A DNA stretch of 64,000 bases from Streptomyces sp. WM6378 (GCF_001279695.1 NZ_LGDD01000288.1:62001-126000); one strand, 5' to 3'; positions 17,024 to 25,709 are shown, numbered from the stretch's first letter. A program made the numbers and translations. The notes: generated from the letters alone by a model not told the origin.

Positions 17024-19933
17024 CTATGAACCGGCTGTGACGGCGTACGCCTCGACCGACCACAGTGAATAGCCGGACTCCGACGCCCGCTGAATCCCCT
17101 GGACCCGGATGAAGCGGGCGTCCTTCGCGTCCAGGTGGACGACCTCACGCCCACCCTTCCCCTCGCCTACGGCCGCGGCCGTACGCCAGCTACGCCCGTC
17201 CGACGACACCTGCACCTCGTACCGCGCGGCACCGGCGCCCTGCCACTGGAGCGCCACCAGGCCGACCCGGGCGGGCCCGGCGAGCTCGGCCTGCCACCAG
17301 GCGGCGTCGTCGGGGAGCGAGGTCCAGCGGGTCGCCGGGTCGCCGTCGGCCGCCGCGCGGGCCGGGAAGGACGGGTCCGCGTCGCCGGAAGAGGTCGCCT
17401 TGGCGCCCGCGATCAGGTCGGGGCCGCCGGTACGCGGATAGGCCCGCACGGTCAGCGTGGTCCGCCGGCCCGCGAAGGACAGCGGCACCTCGTACGCGCC
17501 CGCCGGCGTGCCCTTCGCGACGCTCACCTCGACCGGCACGTCGGCGCTCGTGCCGCGGGCCACCGTCGTGTCCCGGGGGAGCCGCACCGTGATGCCCCGC
17601 GGGGGCTTCGCGGTCAGCGCGCCGCTCACGTCATCGGGCCCCATCGCCGCCACCGAGGCCGTGACGCGCCGCGCGGCCCCGCCGATCTCGGCGTCCGTCG
17701 AGGCCTGGTCCAGGGCCAGGTGGGCCCGCGGCTGGTCCGCGTACCAGGGCACCAGGCGATCCACCCCCGACGAGCCGCCGGACACCCGCACCGCATCGGC
17801 CCGCACGCCGTTCGCGGCGATCTGGGTCCACCCGGACGCGTCGAGCGGGCCCAGGGTGCGCCACTCGTCGCCCGGGATGTGCGCCTGGACCTCGCCGGTG
17901 GTGCCCGGCTTCGCCAGCACGGTCAGCGCCTGGACCGGGCGGCCGCCGCCGAGCCCGACCGTGTAGGCGTCCGGCGCCTCGGTGACGTTGGCCGCCGGAT
18001 GGTCCGCGCCCGTCCAGGCGTCGGCCTCCCGCACCGCCCGGTCCAGGAACGCGCCCAGGACGCCCTTGCCGACGGTGACCGGGGCCCGAGCGGCCGCCTC
18101 GCGCACCGGAGCCAGGGCCAGCGAGGCCCGCCAGGCCGCCTCGCCGTCCCCGGCCGACTGGGCCTGCAGCAGATCGACGGCGAGCTCACCGGCCTGCCCG
18201 TAGCGCGCCAACTGGTCGAGCCAGGGCCCCAGTTCACCGCCCACCGCCGAGTCCGCGAGGCGCTGCGGGGCCTGCCGCATCACCGTGAACGCGGCGCGCA
18301 GCTCCTTGGCCGCCCGGTCGCGCGCCACCGCGTCCGGGCCCGTACGCGCGGTCCAGAACGCGTCCATGAGCGGGCGCAGGTACGCCGACTCGGGGCCGCC
18401 GAGCACGGAGGAGGAGTCGTTGCCGGCGAGCGCCGTCAGCGCCTCGCGGACCGACGGATCGCCGCCCGCCAGGTCGTCGACGGCGGCCCGCCAGGACTCC
18501 TGCGGCTGGTAGCCCTGCGGGTTCCACGCGAAGTCGGCGGCCGTGAACAGCGGGATGCGGGACGCGGCGGGCTGCTCCATCGCGTTGGCGAGCAGCGCCG
18601 CCGAGCCCGTCGCGACACCCGGCTCGCGGCCGGTGTAGGGGCCGAGGAAGATCCGGCCCGGCGCGTAGTCGTTGACCGGGTAGTTGTCCATCGTGACGAG
18701 CCGATGGCCCAACGCGGCGCGGGCGCCCGCGAGTTGGGAGCCGCTGATGGTGCGCGGCACGACCCCGACCCCGGTCCAGGCGACCTGCACTCCCGGAGCG
18801 AGCGCGGCCGACAGGGCGCCGCGGTACTTGGTGGCGCCGTCCTGGTAGTACTCCGTCGGCATCAGCGACAGCGGCTGCGAACCCGGGTGGGCCGAAGCCA
18901 GATGGGCGGCGACCGCGTTGGCCACCCGGGCATGCGCCCTGGCCGCGGCCTCGGGCCCCGAGCCGAACGTTTCCGCGTCCGCGCCGCAGTGCCACTCGCT
19001 GTACGAGACGTCCTGGAACTGCAGCTGGAACGCCCGCACCCCGAGCGCCCACATCGCGTCGAACTTGCGGTTCAGCCTGGCGACATCGGCGTCCGAAGAC
19101 AGGCACAGCTCCTGGCCGGGCGCCACCGCCCAGGCCAGCGTCACGTGGTTGCGGGCCGCCCGGTCCGCGAGCGCCCGGAAGGCGTCGCGCTGCTCGGCGG
19201 GGTACGGGTCGCGCCACTGGGCCTGGCGGTACGGGTCGTCGCCCGGCGCGTACAGGTAACGGTTCTGCTTGGTGCGGCCCATGAAGTCCAGCTGGTCCAG
19301 GCGCTGTTCGAGGGTCCAGGACTGGCCGTAGAAGCCCTCGGTGGTGCCGCGCACGGCCGTGCCCGGCCAGTCGCGCACCGCGAGGCCCGGGATCCGCCCG
19401 TCGCCGTGCCTGTCCTTGCCGAGCAACTGGCGCAGCGTCTGCGCGGCGTGGAAGAGGCCGTCGTCGCCCACCCCGTCCAGCGCCACCGTGTCCCGCCCGG
19501 CGACCCGGCCGACCCCGATCCGGTAGCCGCCGGCCGGCAGATCGCCCCGCGCGGGCACCCGCAGCGCCCGCAGCGCGTCGTCGGCGCCGGGCCCGCCGAG
19601 CCTGAAAACCGGCCCGCTGCCCGGCAGTTGGCGGTGCAGGGTGCGCACCCCGGCCGCCTTCAGGAGATCCGCCACGGCCTGCACGGCGTACGGATCGGCG
19701 CCGGGGTCCGCGAGCAGCACCGCCTCGCGGCCGAAACCGACCGGCGACCCGGCGGGCGTCAGGGACTGTGGCCGAGGCCACACCTCGGGCAGTGGGCCCG
19801 CGTCCAGGGCAGGATCGGAGGCGGTGAGGGCGGGTCCGGACGGGGCGGCGAGGGCGCCGGGTGCGGCGCCGATCAGGCCGCCGATCACGGCGATCGCAAG
19901 CGCTGTCGCCCTCTTCCCGCGACCGAGCTGCAC
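17024..19933 (-). CDS. Secreted GH84-type beta-N-acetylglucosaminidase with C-terminal CBM32-like domain
   Basis: Exported glycosidase (969 aa). The signal peptide covers residues about 1-30. A GH20-like N-terminal domain (about 45-190) precedes the GH84 catalytic region, with TTEGFYGQSW and FMGRTKQNRYLYAPGDDPYR. The C-terminal 130 residues form an F5/8-type carbohydrate-binding domain. In characterised GH84 enzymes two adjacent Asp residues catalyse the reaction; here the aligned motif reads FQDVS, with Gln307-Asp308. Activity or mechanism may therefore differ. GTG 19933 has GAGGAG six bases upstream, so the 11 extra residues of the longer frame are not likely to be translated. It would release GlcNAc or act on glycoproteins outside the cell. 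Confidence 0.87.
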   Translation of the reverse strand: MQLGRGKRATALAIAVIGGLIGAAPGALAAPSGPALTASDPALDAGPLPEVWPRPQSLTPAGSPVGFGREAVLLADPGADPYAVQAVADLLKAAGVRTLHRQLPGSGPVFRLGGPGADDALRALRVPARGDLPAGGYRIGVGRVAGRDTVALDGVGDDGLFHAAQTLRQLLGKDRHGDGRIPGLAVRDWPGTAVRGTTEGFYGQSWTLEQRLDQLDFMGRTKQNRYLYAPGDDPYRQAQWRDPYPAEQRDAFRALADRAARNHVTLAWAVAPGQELCLSSDADVARLNRKFDAMWALGVRAFQLQFQDVSYSEWHCGADAETFGSGPEAAARAHARVANAVAAHLASAHPGSQPLSLMPTEYYQDGATKYRGALSAALAPGVQVAWTGVGVVPRTISGSQLAGARAALGHRLVTMDNYPVNDYAPGRIFLGPYTGREPGVATGSAALLANAMEQPAASRIPLFTAADFAWNPQGYQPQESWRAAVDDLAGGDPSVREALTALAGNDSSSVLGGPESAYLRPLMDAFWTARTGPDAVARDRAAKELRAAFTVMRQAPQRLADSAVGGELGPWLDQLARYGQAGELAVDLLQAQSAGDGEAAWRASLALAPVREAAARAPVTVGKGVLGAFLDRAVREADAWTGADHPAANVTEAPDAYTVGLGGGRPVQALTVLAKPGTTGEVQAHIPGDEWRTLGPLDASGWTQIAANGVRADAVRVSGGSSGVDRLVPWYADQPRAHLALDQASTDAEIGGAARRVTASVAAMGPDDVSGALTAKPPRGITVRLPRDTTVARGTSADVPVEVSVAKGTPAGAYEVPLSFAGRRTTLTVRAYPRTGGPDLIAGAKATSSGDADPSFPARAAADGDPATRWTSLPDDAAWWQAELAGPARVGLVALQWQGAGAARYEVQVSSDGRSWRTAAAVGEGKGGREVVHLDAKDARFIRVQGIQRASESGYSLWSVEAYAVTAGS

Positions 19934-20131
19934 GGGCCACTCCTCACCTGACACTGCGTGAGCCACGAGCCCACCACCCGTCTGCCGAGGGTGTCAATGC
20001 GAGTGGCCGATCTGTCTGATATGCCTGGTGCGATGCGCGCGGTACGAGCTTGTGAGCGGCGGTACGTCTGGCGGGCCGCCCGCTGGGTAGGGCACCTCTG
20101 TCCCTGCCGTCCACCGAACCTGGAGGCCCCC

Positions 20132-20275
20132 GTGGTCGCCCCCGCCCCCGAGCAGCCGCTGACCAGCGAGCCCCCGATGGCCGACGCCGAGCCCCTGATC
20201 AGCGAACCCCCCATGGCCGAGACGGCTCCCCTGACCAGCGAGCCCACGCCGGTGGCCGCCGCCGCGGGGTTCTGA
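20132..20275 (+). CDS. 47-residue Pro-rich leader protein coupled to malQ
   Basis: A short frame starts at GTG 20132 behind a good GGAGG (20122-20126) and ends four bases before the malQ ATG. The peptide has three imperfect repeats of PL(T/I)SEPPMA(D/E), is acidic and proline-rich, and has no membrane segment. A longer start at ATG 19997 with GAGGG upstream would give 92 residues. malQ itself lacks a well-spaced ribosome site, so ribosomes finishing this frame may start malQ. Whether the peptide has its own function is unknown. It fills most of the 345-bp gap after the GH84 gene. Confidence 0.5.
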   Translation: MVAPAPEQPLTSEPPMADAEPLISEPPMAETAPLTSEPTPVAAAAGF

Positions 20276-20279
20276 GGCC

Positions 20280-22313
20280 ATGACCCTGGCCCGGCTCGCC
20301 GCCCGGCACGGCGTGGCCACGTCGTACTCCCCGTCGGCGGGCGTCACCGTCGAGGTGCCGGACGCCACGGTGGTCGCCGTCCTCGCCGCACTCGGCGTGG
20401 ACGCGTCGACCCCGGCCGCGCTGCGCCGGGCCCTGGCCGCCGCCGAAGCCGCCGAGGCGCAGCGTCTGCTGCCCCCGACGCTCGTGCGCTGGGGCGGCGG
20501 GCCGGTCCCGGGCCTCTCCGACGAGCTGACGGTCATCGGCACACCGGCCGATCAACTCCCGCTGGGTGTACACCAGTTGGAGGTGCGCCACCGAGACGGG
20601 CGTGCGGCGACCGCGACGCTGATCGTCGCGCCGGACGGCGTGCCGCAGCCACCGTCCCGGACCCACGGCTTCCTCGTCCAGCTCTACTCGCTGCTCTCCA
20701 CCCGCTCCTGGGGCATGGGAGACCTCGGCGACCTCGCGGAGCTCGCGAGCTGGTCGGGCCGCACGCTCGGCTCCGGATTCGTGCAGGTCAACCCGCTGCA
20801 CGCGGCCGTACCCGGCGCCCCGGCCGACCCGTCCCCCTACCGCCCCTCCTCGCGCCGCTTCCCCGACCCCGTACACCTGCGCATCGAGGACATCCCCGAG
20901 TACGTGTACGCCACCGAGCGCGCCGCACTCGACGGGCTGACCGTGCGCGCGGCCGCGCTGCGTCAACGGGTCGTGGTCAAGGGGGAGTTGATCGACCGGG
21001 ACGCCGTGTGGGAGCTCAAGCGCGAGGCCCTGGACATCCTGCACCGGGTGCCGCTCGCGCCCGGCCGCCGGGCCGCCTACTGCGACTTCCTCGCCGGGCA
21101 GGGCCAGGCCCTGGAGGACCACGCCACCTGGTGCGCGCTCGCCGAGCGGTACGGGCCGCACTGGCGGCGCTGGCCCGAGGGGCTGCGCGACCCGAGATCC
21201 GCCGCGACCGCCCGCGCCCGCCGCGAGCTCATCGACCGCGTCGACTTCCACACCTGGCTCGCCTGGCTCACCGACACCCAGCTCGCCGCCGCCCAGCGCG
21301 CCGCCCGCGAGGCGGGCATGCCGGTCGGCCTCGTCCACGACCTCGCGGTCGGCGCGCACCCCGAGGGCGCCGACGCCTGGGCCCAGCAGGACGCGTACGC
21401 GCCCGGCATGTCGATCGGGGCGCCCCCGGACGCTTTCAACGCGCGCGGCCAGGACTGGGGCCTGCCGCCCTGGCGCCCCGACGTCCTCGCCGCCGGTGGC
21501 TACGCCCCGTACCGAGGCCTTCTCCAGGGCCTCCTGCGCCACGCGGGCGCCCTGCGCATCGACCACGTGATGGGCCTGTTCCGCCTCTGGTGGGTGCCGG
21601 AGGGGCACCCGCCGACCGACGGCACGTACGTCCACTACGACGCGGAGGCGATGCTCGCCGTCCTCGCCCTGGAGGCGCACCGCGCGGGCGCGGTCGTCAT
21701 AGGGGAGGACCTGGGCACGGTCGAACCGGGCGTGCGCGAAGCTCTGGCCGAGCGGGGTGTCCTTGGCACATCGGTCCTTTGGTTCGAGCGCGACTGGACG
21801 GGTACGGGGCGTCCCCTGCCCCCCGAATCCTGGCGGTCGGGCTGCGTTGCCACCGCCACCACCCACGACCTGCCGTCCACCGCGGCCCGCCTCACCGGCG
21901 AACACGTCCAGCTCCGCCACCGCCTGGGCCTCCTCGCGACCCCGCTCGCCCAGGAGCAGCACGCGGCCCGCGCGGAGGTGGCCGAGTGGCTCGGCTACCT
22001 GGAACGCCTGGGCCTCCTCCCCGACGCCCCCGGCGACGAGGAGGCGGAGATCCGCGCGGTCTACGGCTTCCTGCTGCGCACCCCGGCCCGGATGGTGGGC
22101 GTATGGCTGCCGGACGCGGTGGGCGACCGCAGACCGCAGAACCTGCCGGGCACGTGGGACGAGTACCCCAACTGGCGCCTGCCGGTGGCGGGGCCGGACG
22201 GGCAGCCGCTGACGCTGGAGGCGATCGTGGGCTCGCCTCGGCTGCACGCGCTGATGCGGGTGTTCAGCGCTGTCGGTCCCCGTACGGCACCCCCGGGCGC
22301 GCGGCCCTCTTAG
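20280..22313 (+). CDS. malQ: 4-alpha-glucanotransferase (amylomaltase, GH77)
   Basis: Transfers maltosyl or longer glucan units between alpha-1,4-glucans in maltodextrin and glycogen metabolism (677 aa, usual for actinobacterial MalQ). The GH77 nucleophile is Asp428 in LRIDHVMGLFRLWW, and the acid/base is Glu476 in VIGEDLGTVEPGVREAL. THDLPSTAA supplies the third conserved Asp. The N-terminal 150 residues form the extra domain seen in actinobacteria and E. coli-type enzymes. ATG 20280 follows the stop of a 47-codon frame by four bases. No other maltose genes are adjacent. Confidence 0.95.
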   Translation: MTLARLAARHGVATSYSPSAGVTVEVPDATVVAVLAALGVDASTPAALRRALAAAEAAEAQRLLPPTLVRWGGGPVPGLSDELTVIGTPADQLPLGVHQLEVRHRDGRAATATLIVAPDGVPQPPSRTHGFLVQLYSLLSTRSWGMGDLGDLAELASWSGRTLGSGFVQVNPLHAAVPGAPADPSPYRPSSRRFPDPVHLRIEDIPEYVYATERAALDGLTVRAAALRQRVVVKGELIDRDAVWELKREALDILHRVPLAPGRRAAYCDFLAGQGQALEDHATWCALAERYGPHWRRWPEGLRDPRSAATARARRELIDRVDFHTWLAWLTDTQLAAAQRAAREAGMPVGLVHDLAVGAHPEGADAWAQQDAYAPGMSIGAPPDAFNARGQDWGLPPWRPDVLAAGGYAPYRGLLQGLLRHAGALRIDHVMGLFRLWWVPEGHPPTDGTYVHYDAEAMLAVLALEAHRAGAVVIGEDLGTVEPGVREALAERGVLGTSVLWFERDWTGTGRPLPPESWRSGCVATATTHDLPSTAARLTGEHVQLRHRLGLLATPLAQEQHAARAEVAEWLGYLERLGLLPDAPGDEEAEIRAVYGFLLRTPARMVGVWLPDAVGDRRPQNLPGTWDEYPNWRLPVAGPDGQPLTLEAIVGSPRLHALMRVFSAVGPRTAPPGARPS

Positions 22314-22321
22314 GCGTTCGC

Positions 22322-22336
22322 TACGTTTGCACCGTG
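22322..22336 (+). promoter_or_regulatory. Possible -10 element of a leaderless transcript
   Basis: TACGTT at 22322-22327 fits the TANNNT -10 pattern and ends six bases before the GTG start at 22334. No ribosome site precedes that GTG. Transcription may begin at the start codon itself. Confidence 0.35.
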
Positions 22337-22573
22337 GACAAGAAGAACGCCCTGCGCGCCGGCGCCGTAGCAGCCGGAACGACGCTGATGATGCTGCTCA
22401 TGTCGTCCCCCGCGCTCGCGCTCACGCGCGACGACGGTGACGACCCGGGGCCCGGCCTGAGCGTGATCGACACGATCGGTCTGTTCGTGGTCGCGCCCAT
22501 CGCGCTGTTCGCGATTATCGCCGGACTGGTCATGGTCCTCGACAAGTCCCGGAAGGCGCCGAAGAAGGCGTAG
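22334..22573 (+). CDS. Small membrane protein with signal-like N-terminus
   Basis: Protein of 79 aa with two hydrophobic segments. Residues about 9-29 (AGAVAAGTTLMMLLMSSPALA) look like a signal sequence with an ALA cleavage motif. Residues about 45-68 (TIGLFVVAPIALFAIIAGLVMVL) form a membrane span, followed by a basic tail, DKSRKAPKKA. The family is unnamed to me, though similar peptides are common in Streptomyces. The start is GTG 22334 and no ribosome site is visible. It lies 20 bp after malQ but may have its own promoter. Confidence 0.75.
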   Translation: MDKKNALRAGAVAAGTTLMMLLMSSPALALTRDDGDDPGPGLSVIDTIGLFVVAPIALFAIIAGLVMVLDKSRKAPKKA

Positions 22574-22594
22574 CCGGGCTGTCGGCCTGATCTT

Positions 22595-22643
22595 CCCGCC
22601 CGGCTCGCTCCGCCCCCTCTGAGGGCCGGGCGAGCCGGGCGGG
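22595..22643. terminator. Bidirectional hairpin terminator
   Basis: Perfect 14-bp arms CCCGCCCGGCTCGC (22595-22608) and its complement (22630-22643) lie between the convergent small membrane protein gene and the marR gene. It can serve both strands. Confidence 0.75.
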
Positions 22644-22683
22644 TGTTTGCCGTCCGCCCGACCCCTGCGGACGGCCCCGCGCC

Positions 22684-23232
22684 TCAGTGCGCCGCCAGCA
22701 ACTTCCGCAGCAGCGCGGACAGTTGAGCCGCCTCCTCCGCATTCAGCGCGGAAGTGAGAAGCTCGGTCTGGGCGGCCAGCCCGGCCGTCACCGACTCCTC
22801 CACCAGGGCCAGCCCCTTCTCCGTGAGGGTCACCCGCAGACCCCTGCGATCCGTCGGATCGGGGCTGCGACGCAGAAGCCCCGCCTTCTCCAGCTTGTCG
22901 AGCCGCCCCGTCATCCCCCCCGTCGTCAGCATCAGCGTCGCCGAAAGCTGCCGCGGCGACAGCGTGTACGGGGCGCCCGAGCGGCGCAGCGTGGCGATGA
23001 CGTCGAACTCCCCGCGCCCGATGCCGAACTTCGCGTACTCCTTGTCCATCCGCTCGCCCATCGCGCGCGCGATCCGGTAGATCCGGCCGTACACCGCCAT
23101 CGGGACCGTTTCGAGGTCCGGGCGGACCGCCGCCCACTGGTCGGTGATCGCGTCCACCGCGTCCGAGGGGGCTTCGGGCAGCGGCTCGGCGGGCGTCGGG
23201 GGAGCCGGGGGAGTCGTCTTCGCGGCAGTCAT
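22684..23232 (-). CDS. MarR-family transcriptional regulator
   Basis: Winged-helix repressor (182 aa from ATG 23232). An N-terminal Pro/Ala-rich tail is followed by the dimer helices. The recognition region is SPRQLSATLMLTTGGMTGRLDKLEKAGL, and the wing is DPTDRRGLRVTLTEKG. It diverges from an MFS gene, with a perfect inverted repeat between them that overlaps the likely MFS promoter. The usual reading is repression of itself and of the transporter, relieved by a small ligand. A TTG start at 23268 is possible but would extend over the control region. Confidence 0.9.
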   Translation of the reverse strand: MTAAKTTPPAPPTPAEPLPEAPSDAVDAITDQWAAVRPDLETVPMAVYGRIYRIARAMGERMDKEYAKFGIGRGEFDVIATLRRSGAPYTLSPRQLSATLMLTTGGMTGRLDKLEKAGLLRRSPDPTDRRGLRVTLTEKGLALVEESVTAGLAAQTELLTSALNAEEAAQLSALLRKLLAAH

Positions 23233-23277
23233 GAGACCCAGTATCCGAGGCCATTGAGTCGGACGCAAGAAAGTTGC

Positions 23278-23310
23278 TTGACGAAAAGTAGCTTACGAGT
23301 AAGCTACTTT
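23278..23310. promoter_or_regulatory. MarR operator and MFS promoter
   Basis: AAAGTAGCTTAC (23285-23296) and GTAAGCTACTTT (23299-23310) are perfect 12-bp arms with two bases between. A -35 TTGACG (23278-23283) and a -10 TAAGCT (23300-23305), 16 bp apart, face the MFS gene, and the -10 lies inside the right arm. AAAGTTGCTTGAC just upstream (about 23270-23282) is a degenerate third half-site. Confidence 0.75.
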
Positions 23311-23370
23311 CCATCGAGCTACTACGCCGAACCATCCATCACCGCGAACCCCGAGCACCCCGGAGTCCCC

Positions 23371-24669
23371 ATGCGTGCGTTCCGCAGCCGTACCCGCACC
23401 CCCCGCATAGCCGGGGAACGCCGGATGCTCGTCGCCATGGCGGTCGACGCGACCGGCTCCGGGATGTACGTGCCGTTCAGCCTGGTGTTCTTCCACCACG
23501 TCACCGGGCTCCCGTTCGCCACCGTCGGACTCGTGCTCACCGTCGTGGGGCTGCTCGGGCTGGGCGCGCTGCCGCTCGCCGGGGCCGCCGTCGACCGGTA
23601 CGGGGCGAGACGCGTGCAGCTCCTGCTGTACGGAGTGCGGGGCGCGGGCTTCCTCCTGTACCCCTTCGCCCACTCCCTCCCCGCGTTCGCCGCCGTCGCG
23701 CTCGCCACCGCCTTCGGCGACCGGGCCTTCCCCGCCGTACAGCAGTCGCTGCTCGGCGAGGTCGCCCAGGGCGCCGACCGGGACCGGCTCCAGGCCTCCT
23801 CACGCGCCCTGCGCAACGGCGGACTCGGCGCCGGCTCGCTGCTCGCCTCGCTCGTCGTCGGGTTCGCCGGGGACGCCGGGTTCACCGCGGCGGCCTGGCT
23901 CAACGCGGCCAGCTTCGCGCTCGCGGCCCTGCTCATGCGGGGCGTACGGGCCGAGCGGCGGGCGCCGGTCGAGGGCGCGGCCCGGCCGTCCGCCGGCTAC
24001 CGGCAGGTCTTCGCCGACCGGCCCTTCCTCGGGCTCACCGCCGCCAACTTCCTCAACGCGCTGGGGTATTCGGCCCTCTCCGTCCTCTTCCCGCTCTACA
24101 TCACCACCTGGCTGCACGGGCCCCAGGCCATCACCGGCACCGCGTTCACGCTCAACACGGTGATGTGCGCGGCGGGCGGGGTCGTGGTCGCGGCGCGGGT
24201 CCGTTCCCGCGGCGCCCGGCGCACCCGCTCCTCGGCCCTCGGCTCGCTCCTCTTCGCCGCCGCGTTCGCCGCGCAGATCGTGCTCGGTACGTTCCGGCCC
24301 GGCTCGGGGGTCGTGCTCGGCGGGGCCCTGCTGCTCATCGTCGCGCTGTACACGATGGGCGAGCTCGTCCACAGCCCGTCCGCCGGGGCGCTGTCGGTGG
24401 CGGCCGCGCCGGAGGCGCTTCGGGGACGGTACTTGGCGGCGTACCAGCTGTCCTGGTCGCTCTCCGCGGCGCTCGCGCCGTCGCTCTTCACCGCGCTGAT
24501 GTCGGTCGACGGGCGGCTGCCGTGGGCCGTGCTGGTCGGTACGTCGCTGGTGGCGGCGGGGGTGGTGGTGCGGCTTGAGCGGGTGCTGCCGGGTGGGGCG
24601 GTACGGGTCGCTCTCGCCGGGCGGGTTGCGCTCCCCACCCCGCCCCTTCCCCAAACCCTCCGGGGGTGA
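23371..24669 (+). CDS. MFS transporter, probable drug/metabolite exporter
   Basis: Major facilitator protein (432 aa, about 12 spans). The cytoplasmic loop between spans 2 and 3, VDRYGARRVQLLLYG, has the DRYGAR signature. The divergent MarR regulator suggests efflux of a toxic small molecule that also acts as the regulator ligand. ATG 23371 has GGAG six bases upstream; the much longer open frame upstream covers the marR gene and is not used. The last codons (about 24636-24669) are formed by a dispersed GC-rich repeat, which gives an atypical Pro-rich C-terminus. Confidence 0.9.
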   Translation: MRAFRSRTRTPRIAGERRMLVAMAVDATGSGMYVPFSLVFFHHVTGLPFATVGLVLTVVGLLGLGALPLAGAAVDRYGARRVQLLLYGVRGAGFLLYPFAHSLPAFAAVALATAFGDRAFPAVQQSLLGEVAQGADRDRLQASSRALRNGGLGAGSLLASLVVGFAGDAGFTAAAWLNAASFALAALLMRGVRAERRAPVEGAARPSAGYRQVFADRPFLGLTAANFLNALGYSALSVLFPLYITTWLHGPQAITGTAFTLNTVMCAAGGVVVAARVRSRGARRTRSSALGSLLFAAAFAAQIVLGTFRPGSGVVLGGALLLIVALYTMGELVHSPSAGALSVAAAPEALRGRYLAAYQLSWSLSAALAPSLFTALMSVDGRLPWAVLVGTSLVAAGVVVRLERVLPGGAVRVALAGRVALPTPPLPQTLRG

Positions 24670-24720
24670 GAGGACTCCTGGGGCTCCGCCCCAGACCCCG
24701 TATCGCGCCTGAAGGGCGCT
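24636..24720. repeat. Dispersed GC-rich repeat, copy B
   Basis: The block CCACCCCGCCCCTTCCCC, then a CTCCGG run, a CTGGGG-CTCCG-CCCCAG hairpin (24678-24694) and GCCTGAAGGGCGCT overlaps the end of the MFS gene. The same order is found at about 29932-30000, and the first block recurs inverted near 30450-30480. The hairpin may terminate MFS transcription. Confidence 0.65.
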
Positions 24721-24749
24721 CCAGAACCGACAGGGAAGTCAGAAGTCAC

Positions 24750-25709
24750 ATGAACCAGAACCGACTCGTCACCGTGGGCCTCACCGCCCTCGCCCCCGTC
24801 TCCTGGGGCTCCACCTACTTCGTCACCACCCAATTCCTGCCCGCGGACCGCCCGTTGTTCACCGGCATGATGCGGGCCCTGCCCGCCGGGCTCGCCCTCA
24901 TAGCGCTCACCAGACGGCTGCCCAGAGGTGACTGGTGGTGGAAGGCCGTCGTGCTCGGGGCGCTCAACATCGGGGCGTTCTTCCCGCTGCTCTTCCTCTC
25001 CGCGTACCGGCTGCCCGGCGGCATGGCGGCCGTGATCGGGTCGGTCGGGCCGCTGTGGGTCGCGGGGCTCGCCGCCCTGTTCCTCGGCGAGAAGCCCACC
25101 CTGCGGAGCCTGCTCACCGGCATCGCCGCAGCCCTCGGGGTCAGCCTCGTGGTCCTCAAGGCGGCCGGTGCCTTCGACGCGATCGGGGTGATCGCCGCGC
25201 TCGGCTCCTCGGCGTCGATGTCCGCCGGGACCGTGTTCACCAAGCGCTGGGGGCGGCCGGAGGGCGTCGGTCCGCTGGTTCTGACCGGGTGGCAGCTCGC
25301 CGCGGGCGGGCTCCTCATCGCGCCGGTCGCCTTCTTCGTCGAGGGCGCCCCGCCCGCGCTCGACGGGCGCAACCTCGCCGGATACGTCTACCTCGCCCTG
25401 GTGAACACCGCCGTCGCGTACTGGCTCTGGTTCCGCGGCATCGGCCGCATGACCGCGACCTCCGTCACCTTCCTCGGCCCGCTCTCCCCGCTCACCGCCG
25501 CCGTCATCGGCTGGGCGGCACTCGGCCAGGCCCTCGCCCCCGTGCAGCTCCTCGGGATGGCCATCGCCTTCGGCGCCACCCTGGCCGGCCAGGCAGCCCC
25601 GAAGAAGCCCGCCGAGGCGGCGGACCCTTCCGCTCGATCTTTCAGCTCTGCTGAAGATAAGTCACTAAAACTTTCGATGGACGTGACAAGTCGCTCGATG
25701 CGACGGTAG
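24750..25709 (+). CDS. EamA (DMT) family transporter 1
   Basis: Ten-span drug/metabolite transporter (319 aa) with two EamA repeats: residues about 5-140 (VSWGSTYFVTTQFLP opening) and about 145-290. Family members export amino acids or metabolites, but the substrate is not predictable. ATG 24750 is chosen because the upstream frame runs through a dispersed repeat. The last 25 codons pass through the control element of the next gene, so the tail SLKLSMDVTSRSMRR is probably not functionally constrained. It is followed at 59 bp by a second EamA gene, to which it is only distantly similar. Confidence 0.88.
   Translation: MNQNRLVTVGLTALAPVSWGSTYFVTTQFLPADRPLFTGMMRALPAGLALIALTRRLPRGDWWWKAVVLGALNIGAFFPLLFLSAYRLPGGMAAVIGSVGPLWVAGLAALFLGEKPTLRSLLTGIAAALGVSLVVLKAAGAFDAIGVIAALGSSASMSAGTVFTKRWGRPEGVGPLVLTGWQLAAGGLLIAPVAFFVEGAPPALDGRNLAGYVYLALVNTAVAYWLWFRGIGRMTATSVTFLGPLSPLTAAVIGWAALGQALAPVQLLGMAIAFGATLAGQAAPKKPAEAADPSARSFSSAEDKSLKLSMDVTSRSMRR
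25641..25687 (+). promoter_or_regulatory. Two-part control element, copy 1 (upstream of EamA gene 2)
   Basis: TTCAG-N5-CTGAA (25641-25655), then 11 bases, then AAAACTTTCGATGGACGTG (25667-25685). The same arrangement with the same spacing occurs upstream of allantoicase at 28620-28664. The dyad fits the T-N11-A pattern of LysR-type sites, and a lysR gene lies between the two copies. Confidence 0.65.

Noticed and set aside
17135..19951. 938-codon plus-strand frame
   Set aside because: Complement shadow of the GH84 gene; no ribosome site or motif.
22687..23370. N-terminal extension of the MFS frame
   Set aside because: It is antisense to the marR gene. The GGAG-spaced ATG at 23371 lies just before the first membrane span.
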